Positions 17,004-25,819 are shown, numbered from the stretch's first letter. The stretch: DNA of 64,000 nucleotides from Cohnella algarum (GCF_016937515.1 NZ_JAFHKM010000002.1:5389001-5453000), one strand, 5' to 3'. Numbers and translations are program-made. Notes: a model not told the origin generated them from the sequence alone.

Positions 17004-18206
17004 CTAAACCTTTTCTTTCATCGCGCTTTTTCCGATAGGCGTCAGCCGAACGAGCGGCACCCCGTCGTTCGTCTCTCCCCACCGCAGCAGGCCCAGATGC
17101 ATCATCATTTTCAAAATCCGCAAGTGCAGCACGTCTTCCGCCGTATCGTAATAGTAGGGACGAACGAGCGGAAGCAGCACGGACGCGAGCGATGCCGTCG
17201 TCGTCCAATCCGCCGCCAGACGCATCGTCCATTGGGCCAAAGGCAGCACGTTCGGAATCGGCCCCCGGTAGCTCCGCAGCCAGAAACGATACATCTCCGC
17301 CGGTTCGATCGGCCGTCCGCCGCCCGCCGCGAGCAGCCCCGCCTCCGTTAATTCCAGTCTCTCCCCGCTTTCCCTTACCCAATTTTCCTGGCAGCAAAAA
17401 TCGTAGAGAAGCGAGAATCGCTCGGGATATTCCCGAAAACGGCGCCCGTACCCGAATCGCCAAGCGGTTTTTCCCGGCAAAGCTTCCGTTACGGACAAAG
17501 ACTCGAGCAGCTGTCCGAGCTGCCTTTTGTACAGATAGCCTTCCGAGGTCAGCAAAATGTCGTGATCGCGCACGTAGCGCAAAAACAGAACGGCATCCTC
17601 GCATAGCAGGTTCCGCTCGTCCCGGTAGACGCCGGGCTCTTCGCGGACGTCCAGCCGATTGCGAAACCGCTCGTCCAGAACGTCGGCAAGCCGGCTTTTG
17701 ACGTCTTCCGGCACCTGTAACATGTAACGGGTATGCTGCGTAAAACCGTTGAACAGCCATCCGAACCGCTTGAACCTGGCGATTGCCTGCCGGGCCGAAT
17801 GATCGGGTACGGGAGGCGCCTCGCTCGCCGCTTTCCCTTTTCGGCGGCCGCTTCCGGATTTCGAAGCGCGCCCTTTCGGCGCCGGAGCCGTCTTGACAGC
17901 CGCGGGTTCCGCCGCCGGCACGGACGCCCGGGCATTCGTATCGGATGCCGTCCACAAAGCCCTGGCCGTCAAATCTTCCAGGCTGTACAGCTCCCTGGGC
18001 TCGAACAGAAGCGAATTCAGAAGCCGCAAGTCTTCCTCGCTCATTCCGTCCACCCTTTGCGCGATTGCCTCCCGTCTTTGCACCGTCGACAAAATCGATT
18101 GGATCAACTCGTGCTTCGAGTGGCTGCTCGTTTCGCAGCCATACGTTTCGGCAATGCGCGTCAATTGCTCGATGTCGGCATAGGTGAGCATATCCGCTAA
18201 ATTCAT
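17004..18206 (-). CDS. Unassigned 400-aa protein with winged-helix-like segments
   Basis: 400 residues from ATG 18206 (GGGGA upstream). Residues 1-60 are helical (LTYADIEQLTRIAETYGCE). A basic, Ala/Pro/Lys-rich linker spans about 90-135. The C-terminal two thirds contain repeated compact alpha/beta segments ending in winged-helix-like stretches such as HLRILKMMMHLGLLRWGE. The overall pattern reminds me of the helicase-associated XPB/Ssl2 N-terminal type domains, but no ATPase motif is present. Soluble, no signal. I do not recognise the gene with confidence. Confidence 0.7.
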   Translation of the reverse strand: MNLADMLTYADIEQLTRIAETYGCETSSHSKHELIQSILSTVQRREAIAQRVDGMSEEDLRLLNSLLFEPRELYSLEDLTARALWTASDTNARASVPAAEPAAVKTAPAPKGRASKSGSGRRKGKAASEAPPVPDHSARQAIARFKRFGWLFNGFTQHTRYMLQVPEDVKSRLADVLDERFRNRLDVREEPGVYRDERNLLCEDAVLFLRYVRDHDILLTSEGYLYKRQLGQLLESLSVTEALPGKTAWRFGYGRRFREYPERFSLLYDFCCQENWVRESGERLELTEAGLLAAGGGRPIEPAEMYRFWLRSYRGPIPNVLPLAQWTMRLAADWTTTASLASVLLPLVRPYYYDTAEDVLHLRILKMMMHLGLLRWGETNDGVPLVRLTPIGKSAMKEKV

Positions 18207-18277
18207 CGGCATTCCCCGTTTCCGGAGGATTTATATGCCATTATCGGTGGATTTCGCGCCGTTTAAACGTCCGGCCA

Positions 18278-18309
18278 ACAAAAAACGAGCGGCAGCCCGA
18301 AAGCCGCTC
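18278..18309 (-). terminator. Terminator of the sigma/anti-sigma/phosphatase operon
   Basis: Arms GAGCGGC/GCCGCTC and a minus-strand run GTTTTTTG, directly after the phosphatase stop. Confidence 0.8.
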
Positions 18310-18314
18310 GCTCG

Positions 18315-18914
18315 TTATTCATGGAAATCGTCGCGCAAATGAGCCGTACAATTGTGAAGCAGGGGAATCCATCCGTCCTCCCGCCTCTCCAGAACGGTCA
18401 AGGACAAATTCGCGATATGGCCGTCGCCGGCGTCCGCGATCAGCGCTTGCAGCATTTGCGCCAAAAAGCTGCCGTGCGTCACGACCAACCAATTCTCGCC
18501 CGGGTGGCTCGCGGTAAACTGCTCGACGAACGCAAGGCCGCGTTCGCGGACGCTGCCGTCCGTCTCCTGATCGGGAACGCGCCTGCGCCAGTCGGGCCCC
18601 CAGCGTTCGATCCGTTCGGCCTCCGTCGTGCCTTCGGCTTGGCCGAAGCTTCTTTCCTTCAGGCGAGGGTCGGTCAAAAAGGGAATGCCAAGCCGGTCGG
18701 ACAAAATCTGCCCGGTTTTGGCGGCGCGTTTCAAATCGCTGCTGACGACGCCGTTCCACAAGCCTTTCTCCCGGAGCAGCCGGTCCGCCAGCCTTTGGGC
18801 TTGCATCTCTCCGACGGCGCTAAGCGGAATGTCCGTCGTGCCTTGAATTTTCCCGGCCTTGTTCCAGGCGGTAAGCCCGTGCCGTACCCAACCCATCCGC
18901 ATGCAGGCGTTCAT
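18315..18914 (-). CDS. Histidine phosphatase family protein (phosphoglycerate-mutase-like)
   Basis: 199 residues. The catalytic RHG motif is at WVRHGLTAWN near residue 10, the second histidine at VVTHGSFLAQML near 145, and the acid at KERSFGQAEG. Cytosolic phosphohydrolase or mutase; the substrate cannot be told from sequence. The chosen ATG 18914 overlaps the stop of the anti-sigma gene (ATGA), which ties it to the sigma operon; shorter starts at MRMG exist. Third gene of the operon. Confidence 0.85.
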   Translation of the reverse strand: MNACMRMGWVRHGLTAWNKAGKIQGTTDIPLSAVGEMQAQRLADRLLREKGLWNGVVSSDLKRAAKTGQILSDRLGIPFLTDPRLKERSFGQAEGTTEAERIERWGPDWRRRVPDQETDGSVRERGLAFVEQFTASHPGENWLVVTHGSFLAQMLQALIADAGDGHIANLSLTVLERREDGWIPLLHNCTAHLRDDFHE

Positions 18915-19525
18915 GTCCGCACCCTCGTGAACCAGTTCAGCACCAGAAGCGTCATGACGACGCCGAGCAGCGACAGAGCGATCCAATATTCGGGATAGGC
19001 GGGCGATGCGTGAAGCACGATCGGGTCGCTCAAGCTTGCCACCGGCACGTCGACGGACAAGCGGGAACCCGAGCTGGCGACGGAAAACGCGGAGGCCGTT
19101 TCCATGACGCCCGTCCTGCCGGTATCGGAAGACATCATGCGATCCGCGAGCACGTACAGAAACCCGCAGGCGAACACGGCCAGCAGGGAGGCAAGCAATC
19201 CGGCGACCCGGATGCGGAACGCCCTTCCGAATGCGTAAGAGCGCTGCACGGCGGGCATGAACCAATTTTGCTCGGCGTAAATCCGGTTCATGACGTTGCG
19301 GTTCATTTCCTCGAGGTTAACCGATTTTTCCAAATAATTCTCGAATTCCTCGTCCATCGGCAGCGACCGGATCAGGCTGGCGCTTTCCTCCCAGAGTCGA
19401 TATTCCTCGAAGCAGCAGGCGCAAGAGCTTAAATGCTCCTCGACCTGGCGCCGCTCCGATTCGGAGGCGGATCCTTCGCAGTAATCGCTGAATTTCAATC
19501 GTATCAGATCGCACCCGGTCTTCAT
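18911..19525 (-). CDS. Anti-sigma factor with zinc-finger (ZAS-type) domain
   Basis: 204 residues. The N-terminus carries the HxxxCxxC zinc motif (EEHLSSCACCFEEY) of anti-sigma domains. Two membrane segments: about 108-128 (VAGLLASLLAVFACGFLYVL) and near the C-terminus (YWIALSLLGVVMTLLVLNWF), with an outside loop of about 50 residues between them. The ATG overlaps the stop of the ECF sigma gene. It should hold that sigma factor at the membrane until an envelope signal arrives; the signal is unknown. Confidence 0.88.
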   Translation of the reverse strand: MKTGCDLIRLKFSDYCEGSASESERRQVEEHLSSCACCFEEYRLWEESASLIRSLPMDEEFENYLEKSVNLEEMNRNVMNRIYAEQNWFMPAVQRSYAFGRAFRIRVAGLLASLLAVFACGFLYVLADRMMSSDTGRTGVMETASAFSVASSGSRLSVDVPVASLSDPIVLHASPAYPEYWIALSLLGVVMTLLVLNWFTRVRT

Positions 19526-20118
19526 CGCGATTTCATCTCCTCAATATCCTTCAGCAGAACCGGCTCGCTAAAATAAGATTCCATTTGCGTCTTGACGCTG
19601 GCCCTGGCCCGAAAGAGCAACGATTTGACGGCGCTCACCGTCTGTCCCAATATGCCCGCGATTTCTTGATAGTCCATGCCTTCGTACTCGCGTAGAATGA
19701 GAGCGGAACGCTGCTTCTCCGGCAAATTGTTGATCGCTTCCCGCACCTTCAACACTTTCTCGTTTCGCAAAAGAGCCATTTCCGGGGTCGCCTCCGGAGG
19801 AGCGGCGGGTATGTATGCGGAGTCGTCCAGCGACATGTGGGCGGCCTTCTGCTTCCGAAGCTCGCTCAGAACGGTGTTTCGCGCGATCGTATACAGCCAG
19901 GTCGCGAACGAAGCGTCCACTTCCCGAAACGAGTGCAAGCTGCGGTACGCTTTGTAAAACGTTTCGGAGCACAAGTCTTCCGCGAGCAGCTCCAGCTTGG
20001 CGCTGCGCAGCATATGGTATATAAATGAAAGAATCTTCTTCTGGTAACGCGTCATTAATTCCGAATAAAGTTCAACGTTTCCGTCCTTGATTTCCCGAAT
20101 CAGTTGCGAATCGGTCAT
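19522..20118 (-). CDS. ECF-type RNA polymerase sigma factor
   Basis: 198 residues with sigma region 2 (about 20-90; AEDLCSETFYKAYRSLHSF and FATWLYTIARNTVLSELRK) and region 4 (about 125-175; LPEKQRSALILREYEGMDYQ, then the helix-turn-helix EIAGILGQTVSAVKSLLFRA). No region 1.1 or 3, as expected for ECF factors. First gene of a tightly overlapped sigma / anti-sigma / phosphatase operon. The leader at 20190-20215 has a hairpin with a T tract on the minus strand that could limit read-in. The regulon is unknown. Confidence 0.92.
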   Translation of the reverse strand: MTDSQLIREIKDGNVELYSELMTRYQKKILSFIYHMLRSAKLELLAEDLCSETFYKAYRSLHSFREVDASFATWLYTIARNTVLSELRKQKAAHMSLDDSAYIPAAPPEATPEMALLRNEKVLKVREAINNLPEKQRSALILREYEGMDYQEIAGILGQTVSAVKSLLFRARASVKTQMESYFSEPVLLKDIEEMKSR

Positions 20119-20380
20119 CGACCCTGCGAGCCTCCCCTCTTGTGCAGGGATTCGCTTGCAGCCGGCTTATACCAATATACCGGCCATAAACGAAAAAGTT
20201 GCGCGAAGCGCGCATCTTCCACACAACCCCATTATTTTACATAGGCTATTTGCTATTGTAACACACCGCGAAGAGCGCAAAGCTTAAAAAATTCTAAAAA
20301 TGCTTTTTTGGCGAATGGAACCGATTCGAGGTCCTTGAAGCGAATGTCGCAATAAAAATTTCGAAAACGCTTCAAAAATA

Positions 20381-20395
20381 ATGAAAACGCTTATT
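20381..20395 (+). promoter_or_regulatory. cre-like site upstream of the small-RNA promoter
   Basis: ATGAAAACGCTTATT matches the CcpA operator pattern WTGNAANCGNWNNCW at all but one position. A weaker relative (GAAAACGCTT) lies 20 bases further upstream at 20363-20372. Both share GAAAACG with the perfect site at 20402, giving three copies at 20- and 21-base steps. Confidence 0.45.
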
Positions 20396-20422
20396 GACAA
20401 AATGAAAACGGATACATATAAT
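20394..20422 (+). promoter_or_regulatory. Consensus SigA promoter of the candidate small RNA
   Basis: TTGACA (20394-20399), exactly 17 bases, TATAAT (20417-20422): full consensus at both hexamers. Predicted start near 20429. It points away from the sigma-factor operon into a gap with no credible protein gene. Confidence 0.85.
20402..20416 (+). promoter_or_regulatory. Perfect cre (CcpA operator) in the promoter spacer
   Basis: ATGAAAACGGATACA fits WTGNAANCGNWNNCW at every position and fills the spacer between -35 and -10, where bound CcpA would block RNA polymerase. Seen: the match and its placement. Inferred: repression by preferred sugars. Confidence 0.7.
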
Positions 20423-20428
20423 AAAAGT

Positions 20429-20509
20429 ACAGTATGGTTTCTCTCCACTCCTATCCAATATCTGAGCGTTCGACGTAACGCTCGCGCCACTCCTTGAGTG
20501 GCGTTTTTT
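20429..20509 (+). ncRNA. Candidate CcpA-regulated small RNA
   Basis: About 80 bases between a consensus promoter and an intrinsic terminator. The 5' third is unpaired and pyrimidine-rich (CTCTCCACTCCTATCC, near 20442-20457), able to pair with Shine-Dalgarno sequences. Then comes a 7-base-pair hairpin GAGCGTT/AACGCTC (20464-20483) and the terminator hairpin. A 14-codon frame (from the ATG in AGTATGG) has no ribosome site. No open frame with a start signal follows, so I read it as a trans-acting RNA rather than an mRNA leader. I do not recognise a known family. Confidence 0.65.
20485..20509 (+). terminator. Terminator of the candidate small RNA
   Basis: CGCCACTC, loop CTT, GAGTGGCG, then six T: a perfect 8-base-pair intrinsic terminator on the plus strand. 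Confidence 0.88.
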
Positions 20510-20943
20510 GTTTGTGATCCAATGGGCGGCCTTATGACGCATGCCGTGATTCCGAATATCCCGGGTAATGCGGGAAGCGCAATAGAAAAGTTATTCCTTA
20601 ACCATAAAACGTTCGCAAGCCTTGATTTGTTGCACGATTTTTTTCGTTGGCAATTGGATCTTCTCGACGGTATGATTTCACACCCTGTAATGGGATGGAA
20701 CGCGACCGAAGTCTCGAATACGTCGGGCTTGCGTCACGATTATGCGTTATTCGCGTTCAGACTTCCTCCGCTCGCGAACGGGGATTACGGGCAATTGTAC
20801 GAGAGAAGGCAGCGACTGGCACTTGGCCGTATTCCTGGCGAGGATTCGAACGAGGGTAATGCAGGAATGGGCAGGAGTATGCGGGATTGGACGGAGGATG
20901 CAGGATTGGCCGGGGATGACGCAAATGGGTTCGCCTAAGCTTG
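20510..20943. other. Gap with no credible gene
   Basis: Open frames here (the longest on the plus strand would begin inside the terminator of the small RNA) lack ribosome sites and family resemblance. GC content falls in the first half and rises again after 20800. I see no RNA gene or repeat other than loose GGATTGG/GGATGCAGGATTGG fragments near 20882-20910 that resemble the units of the repeat module that follows. Confidence 0.5.
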
Positions 20944-21124
20944 GTTGGATTTTATCCAACCTAATTCGGCTTTTTTGAGATACATTTCGGCTTCGTTGGA
21001 TTTTGTCCAATCTGGCGAGGCCTTATTAGCGTTTTTGTCCAAATTCCGAGTCCCTCATTGGATATAATCCACTCTAGGCAACGATTTCCTCGTTTTCCGC
21101 TCCCTTGATTGGACGAAATCCAAC
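20944..21124. repeat. Four-unit palindromic repeat module, copy A
   Basis: Four 17-base near-palindromes of the form RTTGGAYWWWRTCCAAY at 20944, 20995, 21057 and 21108 (GTTGGATTTTATCCAAC; GTTGGATTTTGTCCAAT; ATTGGATATAATCCACT; ATTGGACGAAATCCAAC). Start-to-start steps are 51, 62 and 51 bases. Copy B at 45567 has the same four units in the same order with steps 51, 63 and 51, and related sequence between the units. No protein frame fits convincingly, though frames across it give repeated LDKIQ-like peptides. Confidence 0.85.
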
Positions 21125-21272
21125 ATAGGCCTCCCTCCGCTTGGATGCTCCTTCCTTCGCTTGGACGGTCCCCCTCCGAATCCCTCCGCTTGAACGCCCC
21201 CTCCGCCTTCCCTTAAGGCTCCCGCATACGCCTCTTAAGGACGCGAAGGACTTAAACTTATCCCATACGACA

Positions 21273-21320
21273 GAAAAAGCGGCCCGCCCGAATCTCCCCG
21301 ATCCGGAGGCGGCGCCGCTT
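21273..21320 (-). terminator. Terminator after tyrA
   Basis: Outer arms AAGCGGC/GCCGCTT with a GC-rich interior, followed by TTTCTG on the minus strand; just after the tyrA stop. Confidence 0.6.
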
Positions 21321-21324
21321 ATTT

Positions 21325-22470
21325 TCAGAAAAACACTTCATGCCCAAGCGATCGAAGCAGTCCGACCGCTCGGTCGAGATCGTCCTGCTGCCGGAACGAC
21401 AGGCGCAATACGCCGGGAACGTCCTCGCGGCTCTCGATGATATGCAGATTGCTCAGATTGATTTTCTCCTGGCCGAGCTCGGTCGCGATTTTGCCGATGA
21501 TTCCCGGCTGGTCGGGAACGTTGACATAGCATTCGTGCAGCGAAGAAATCATGCCCTTGCGCCGTTCGGGAAGCTGGTTGCGAAACGCCCCGGCGCTGCG
21601 GAACTGTTCCGCTACTCCGTCTCCGTCCCCGGCTTCGAGCAGCGCCGCGAACTTGTCGATGCCGAGCCGCCAATCGTCCAGCAGCTTCAACAGCACTTCC
21701 TTGTTGTTGAGCAAAATATCGCGCCAGATCGTCGGATCGCTCGAAGCGATGCGGGTAATGTCGCGGAAGCCGCCCGCCGCCAGGCTGCGGTACAGATCGT
21801 TCGAATCGTTGTAGGCGGCGATCTGGTTCACGAGCGCAACCGCAATAATATGCGGCAAATGGCTGATGGCGCCGACAATGTCGTCGTGCATCTTGGAGTC
21901 CGTTTTCACGATTTTCGCCCGGGTCCAGCGCAGCAGCTCCTCCAGCCGTTCCAGCGCCCCGCTCGGCGTCCGATCCGTTGGCGTCAACACGTAGTAGGCG
22001 TTCTCGAACAGGTCGGGCGACGCCGCCTCGACGCCGCTGCGCTCCGATCCGGCCATCGGATGGCCGCCGATGAAAGCCGCGCCGCCAAGCTCAAGCCGCT
22101 CGGCGAACGCGACGACGGACGCCTTCGTGCTGCCGACGTCGGTGATGACGCAGCCGGGCTTCAGCGGCAGCTTCGCCAACTGTTCGATATAATCGTTCAG
22201 GCGTCCGACCGGCACGCACAGAAAAATAAAGTCCGCATCCGCAGCCGCTTCGGCGATCGACGTCGTGCCGACGTCGACCACTCCGAGCCGCTCGTATTTT
22301 CGAACCGAAGCCGGGTTGATCGAATGTCCGACGATTTCATACCCCGGCTTTCCCTTCCAGCACAGCGCAAGCGAGCCCCCGATCAGTCCGACGCCGAAAA
22401 CGGCGATGCGGATTTTCGGCGGGGCGGTTGTTTCCCCTTGTTGGATAAAGCCGTCGAGATCCGCCGCCAT
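21325..22470 (-). CDS. tyrA: Prephenate dehydrogenase with C-terminal ACT domain
   Basis: Oxidative decarboxylation of prephenate to 4-hydroxyphenylpyruvate for tyrosine. 381 residues. NAD-binding GVGLIGGSLAL near residue 27, catalytic GGHPMAGSERSGVEAA near 135, the C-terminal dimerisation part, and an ACT domain from about 310 (CYVNVPDQPGIIGKIATELG), the usual tyrosine-feedback module. Starts 3 bases after the hisC stop; HisC likely transaminates its product, the classic Bacillus arrangement. In B. subtilis the EPSP synthase gene follows tyrA; here the repeat-bearing gap follows instead. Confidence 0.95.
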   Translation of the reverse strand: MAADLDGFIQQGETTAPPKIRIAVFGVGLIGGSLALCWKGKPGYEIVGHSINPASVRKYERLGVVDVGTTSIAEAAADADFIFLCVPVGRLNDYIEQLAKLPLKPGCVITDVGSTKASVVAFAERLELGGAAFIGGHPMAGSERSGVEAASPDLFENAYYVLTPTDRTPSGALERLEELLRWTRAKIVKTDSKMHDDIVGAISHLPHIIAVALVNQIAAYNDSNDLYRSLAAGGFRDITRIASSDPTIWRDILLNNKEVLLKLLDDWRLGIDKFAALLEAGDGDGVAEQFRSAGAFRNQLPERRKGMISSLHECYVNVPDQPGIIGKIATELGQEKINLSNLHIIESREDVPGVLRLSFRQQDDLDRAVGLLRSLGHEVFF

Positions 22471-22473
22471 TCG

Positions 22474-23571
22474 CTACACCCGCGCCCCGAATTGTTGGAG
22501 AACGGTTTCCAGCGCGGCGACGACTTTCGCGTTTTGCTCGGCGCTGCCTACGGTTATGCGCAGGTGCGTCGGATATTTCTTGTGGCCGGCGCGAACGATA
22601 ATCCCTTTGCGCAGCAGCGCGTCGAACACCTCGCCTGCCGGGTGCCCCACATCGACCATAATAAAGTTGCCGTAAGCGGGAAACGCGGACAGACCCAGCC
22701 GGTCGAATTCCGACCGCAGGTAAGCGAGCCCTTCCTTGTTGGCCTTCCGGCAGCCGTCGATGAACGCTTGGTCCTGCAGCGCCGCGAGCGCGGCGGCTTG
22801 CCCGAATCGCGACGTGTTGAACGGTTCGCGCACCTGGTTGATCGAACGGATCACCTCCGCGCGTCCGATGCCGTATCCGATGCGAAGCGAAGCCAGCCCG
22901 TAAATTTTCGAGAACGTGCGAAGCAGCACGAGGTTGGGATACTTTTTCAGCAGGGCGAGGCCGTCCGGGAATTCCGGATCGTCGATATATTCGCAGTACG
23001 CTTCGTCCAGCACGACCATGACGCTTTGCGGCACTTTGGACAAAAACCATTCGACTTCGTCCTGGGTGACGATCGTTCCGGTCGGGTTGTTCGGGTTGCA
23101 GATCCAGACGATTTTCGTCTTGTCGTTCACTTTGTCGAGCATCGCTTTCAGATCGTGCGTGCCTTCGCGAAGCGGGACCTCGACGAACACGCCGTTTTCG
23201 ATCTCGACGTTGTGCTTGTATTGCGGGAACGTCTGATCGGCCGCGATCGTCTCGTCCCCCGGAAGCAGAAACGCGCGGGCGATCATCAGAATCACTTCGT
23301 CCGAACCGCAGCCGAGAATGATTTGATCCGGGTCGACGTTCAAATATTGGGCCAGGGCGGCGGTCAGCTCCACGGCTGCCCCGTCCGGATAAATGCTGAT
23401 GTTGCCCAGCTCGTTTTTAATCGCTTCGAGCGCCGCCGGCGAGCTGCCGAACGGGTTTTCGTTGGAAGCGAGCTTGATGACTTCGGTCAGTCCAAGCTCG
23501 CGCTTGACTTCTTCGACAGGCTTGCCGGGCTGGTAAACCGGCAAATGGACGATATTCGGTTTGGGTTGCAT
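22474..23571 (-). CDS. hisC: Histidinol-phosphate / aromatic aminotransferase
   Basis: Class-II PLP aminotransferase, 365 residues from ATG 23571 (AGGAGG seven bases upstream). PLP lysine at 222 in RTFSKIYGLASLRIGYG; other signatures are SNENPFGSSP and CNPNNPTGT. In bacilli with this trp-hisC-tyrA order one enzyme serves both histidinol phosphate and the aromatic keto acids; dual use here is inferred from position. Separated from trpA by two terminator-like hairpins, so it may have its own expression. Confidence 0.93.
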   Translation of the reverse strand: MQPKPNIVHLPVYQPGKPVEEVKRELGLTEVIKLASNENPFGSSPAALEAIKNELGNISIYPDGAAVELTAALAQYLNVDPDQIILGCGSDEVILMIARAFLLPGDETIAADQTFPQYKHNVEIENGVFVEVPLREGTHDLKAMLDKVNDKTKIVWICNPNNPTGTIVTQDEVEWFLSKVPQSVMVVLDEAYCEYIDDPEFPDGLALLKKYPNLVLLRTFSKIYGLASLRIGYGIGRAEVIRSINQVREPFNTSRFGQAAALAALQDQAFIDGCRKANKEGLAYLRSEFDRLGLSAFPAYGNFIMVDVGHPAGEVFDALLRKGIIVRAGHKKYPTHLRITVGSAEQNAKVVAALETVLQQFGARV

Positions 23572-23605
23572 CGGGGTTCCTCCTGATTTCCGCTTTTGTG
23601 ACATT

Positions 23606-23626
23606 GAAAAAGAGCGCTGCGCGCTC
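23606..23626 (-). terminator. Terminator-like hairpin in the hisC leader
   Basis: GAGCGC, loop GCA, GCGCTC, then TTTTTC on the minus strand, 35 bases before hisC. With the trpA terminator further upstream, this second hairpin may control entry into hisC-tyrA. Confidence 0.6.
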
Positions 23627-23721
23627 CGACGTGCGATATGCTTCTATTTTGACACATTGCGCAACCCCTGTACAGATGCCAAGGGGGGAATCGGCCGCTC
23701 CGAAATTCGGCCGGCCGGATC

Positions 23722-23756
23722 GAAAATCGGGCCTGCGCCGACTGCGCAAGCCCGAT
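23722..23756 (-). terminator. Terminator of the trp operon
   Basis: Arms ATCGGGC/GCCCGAT and inner GCGC/GCGC, followed by TTTTC on the minus strand, 28 bases after the trpA stop. Confidence 0.75.
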
Positions 23757-23783
23757 TCGTTTCTTCTATTTCCGCAGCGAGAC

Positions 23784-24617
23784 TCAGCTCCGCGGCTTCA
23801 AGCCGGCGATGAACGCCTGCACGGCTTCCAGTCCTTCGCGGCGCTTGCCGGCTTCCGTAGCCGTCAGCAGCGGCAGCGCTTCTTCCACTTTGCGGACGAT
23901 GGCGCTGCCGACAATGACGCCGTCGCACGACGACGACAGCTGCTCCACCTGCTCGCGGGACGAGATGCCGAAGCCGACGCAGATCGGCACGTTTGCCGCG
24001 CCCCGCACCGTCGCCAGAAACTTGTCGATCCCCGAATAAAATTCCGACCGGACGCCGGTAACGCCGAGCGAGGAAACGCAGTAGACGAAGCCGCGAGCCC
24101 GCGCCGCAATGCGCTCGACCCGGGCGTCCGACGTCGGCGCGACGAGCGGAATGAGATGAATGCCGGCCGCCTCCGCCTTTTGCCTCGTTTCCTCGTCCTC
24201 TTCGAGCGGCAAATCCGGAATGATGACGCCGCTGAAATCGTTCGCCTTCAACTGCTCGAAGAAGCGGTCGAGGCCGAATTGCAGCACCGGGTTGAAATAA
24301 GTAAACAGAATGAAGGGCATGCCGACGCCGCGTTCGCGCGCCTTCGCCGCGACGGACATGCAGTCGGCGAGGGAAACGCTGTGCCTCAGGGCCCGCTCCG
24401 AAGCCCGCTGGATGACCGGACCGTCGGCCAGCGGATCGGAGTACGGGACGCCGAGCTCGATCATATGCGCGCCGGCCGCTTCCGCCGCCTGGACGAGGGA
24501 GACGGACGTTTCGAGGTCCGGATCTCCCATCGTCAGAAACGGAATGATCGCCGTCTCGCCTTTCGCCTTCAGTTCGGCGAACACAGCGTCGATGGCGTTC
24601 GTCGTCGCTACGCTCAC
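23784..24617 (-). CDS. trpA: Tryptophan synthase alpha subunit
   Basis: Cleaves indole-3-glycerol phosphate to indole, which is passed to TrpB. 277 residues from GTG 24617, with GGGAGGT eight bases upstream and its first bases overlapping the trpB stop (GTGA). Signatures: [32 protein letters not shown] and the loop VAPTSDARV; the catalytic pair corresponds to Glu in IELGVPYSD and Asp in IIPDLPLEE. Last gene of the trp operon. Intact. Confidence 0.96.
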   Translation of the reverse strand: MSVATTNAIDAVFAELKAKGETAIIPFLTMGDPDLETSVSLVQAAEAAGAHMIELGVPYSDPLADGPVIQRASERALRHSVSLADCMSVAAKARERGVGMPFILFTYFNPVLQFGLDRFFEQLKANDFSGVIIPDLPLEEDEETRQKAEAAGIHLIPLVAPTSDARVERIAARARGFVYCVSSLGVTGVRSEFYSGIDKFLATVRGAANVPICVGFGISSREQVEQLSSSCDGVIVGSAIVRKVEEALPLLTATEAGKRREGLEAVQAFIAGLKPRS

Positions 24618-25816
24618 GATTCGGCACCTCCCAGGTACTGCATGATCGATTCTACGTCTTTGTCTCCCCGTCCGGATAGGCTGACGACGATCGTTTCGTC
24701 CTTGCCCATCGTCGGAGCCAGCTTCAGCGTATGCGCGACTGCATGCGCGGATTCCAGCGCCGGAATGATGCCTTCCAGCCTGGACAGCAGCTGGAGCGCT
24801 TCGAGCGCCTCGGCGTCGGTAATCGGCACGTATTCGGCGCGGTTCGTATCCTTCAGGTACGAATGCTCCGGCCCGATGCCGGGATAGTCCAGCCCCGCCG
24901 AAATCGAGTGCGCGGGCAGCACCTGGCCGCCTTCGTCCTGCAGCACGTAGCTCATCGAGCCTTGGAAAACGCCCGGCCGCCCCTTGGTCATCGTCGCCGC
25001 GTGTTCCTCGGTGTCGACCCCGCGCCCGGCCGCCTCGACCCCGATCAGGCGAACGGACGCATCGTCCACGAACGGGTGGAAGATGCCCATCGCGTTGCTG
25101 CCGCCGCCGACCGCCGCCACGATCGCGTCGGGCAGACGGCCCTCGGTTTCGAGCATCTGGTCCTTCGTTTCCAGCCCGATGACGCGCTGAAAATCGCGCA
25201 CCATCATCGGATACGGGTGCGGTCCCGTCACGGATCCGAGAATGTAATACGTATCGTCCACATGGCTGACCCAATAGCGCAGCGTTTCGTTGCACGCGTC
25301 CTTGAGCGTCCGCGTTCCGCTTGTGACGGGGACGACTTCCGAACCGAGCAACTGCATCCGGAATACGTTGAGCTGCTGGCGCTTCGTGTCTTCCTCGCCC
25401 ATGAACACCTTGCACTCGAGACCGAGCAGCGCCGCGACGGTCGCAGAAGCGACTCCGTGCTGGCCGGCTCCGGTTTCGGCGATGATTTTTTTCTTGCCCA
25501 TCCGTTTGGCCAGCAGCGCCTGTCCGATCGTATTGTTGATCTTATGGGCTCCGGTGTGGTTCAAATCCTCGCGTTTCAAATACACCTTCGCTCCGCCGAG
25601 ATGCTGCGTCAGCCGTTCCGCATAATAGAGCGGGGTCGGGCGCCCGGAATACTGCTTCAGCAAATACCGAAGCTCCTCGAGAAACTCCGGATCGTCCTTG
25701 TAGCGATGATAGGCCTCTTCAAGCTCGAACAGCGCGTTCATCAGCGTTTCCGGCACGTAGCGTCCGCCGAACGAACCGAAACGTCCGGCGCTGTCCGGCA
25801 CCTGCGTTTGCGTCAT
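24614..25816 (-). CDS. trpB: Tryptophan synthase beta subunit
   Basis: PLP enzyme joining indole and serine. 400 residues. PLP lysine is Lys92 in [16 protein letters not shown]; the phosphate loop VGGGSNAMG is near 235; the N-terminal [16 protein letters not shown] is typical of the TrpA-partnered form (TrpB1). Three bases separate it from trpF. Intact, unlike trpF and trpD. Confidence 0.96.
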   Translation of the reverse strand: MTQTQVPDSAGRFGSFGGRYVPETLMNALFELEEAYHRYKDDPEFLEELRYLLKQYSGRPTPLYYAERLTQHLGGAKVYLKREDLNHTGAHKINNTIGQALLAKRMGKKKIIAETGAGQHGVASATVAALLGLECKVFMGEEDTKRQQLNVFRMQLLGSEVVPVTSGTRTLKDACNETLRYWVSHVDDTYYILGSVTGPHPYPMMVRDFQRVIGLETKDQMLETEGRLPDAIVAAVGGGSNAMGIFHPFVDDASVRLIGVEAAGRGVDTEEHAATMTKGRPGVFQGSMSYVLQDEGGQVLPAHSISAGLDYPGIGPEHSYLKDTNRAEYVPITDAEALEALQLLSRLEGIIPALESAHAVAHTLKLAPTMGKDETIVVSLSGRGDKDVESIMQYLGGAES

Positions 25817-25819
25817 GAT

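Noticed and set aside
20498..20938. A 146-codon open frame on the plus strand after the small RNA
   Set aside because: It begins inside the terminator hairpin, has no ribosome site, and its composition shows no family resemblance; I treat the stretch as non-coding.
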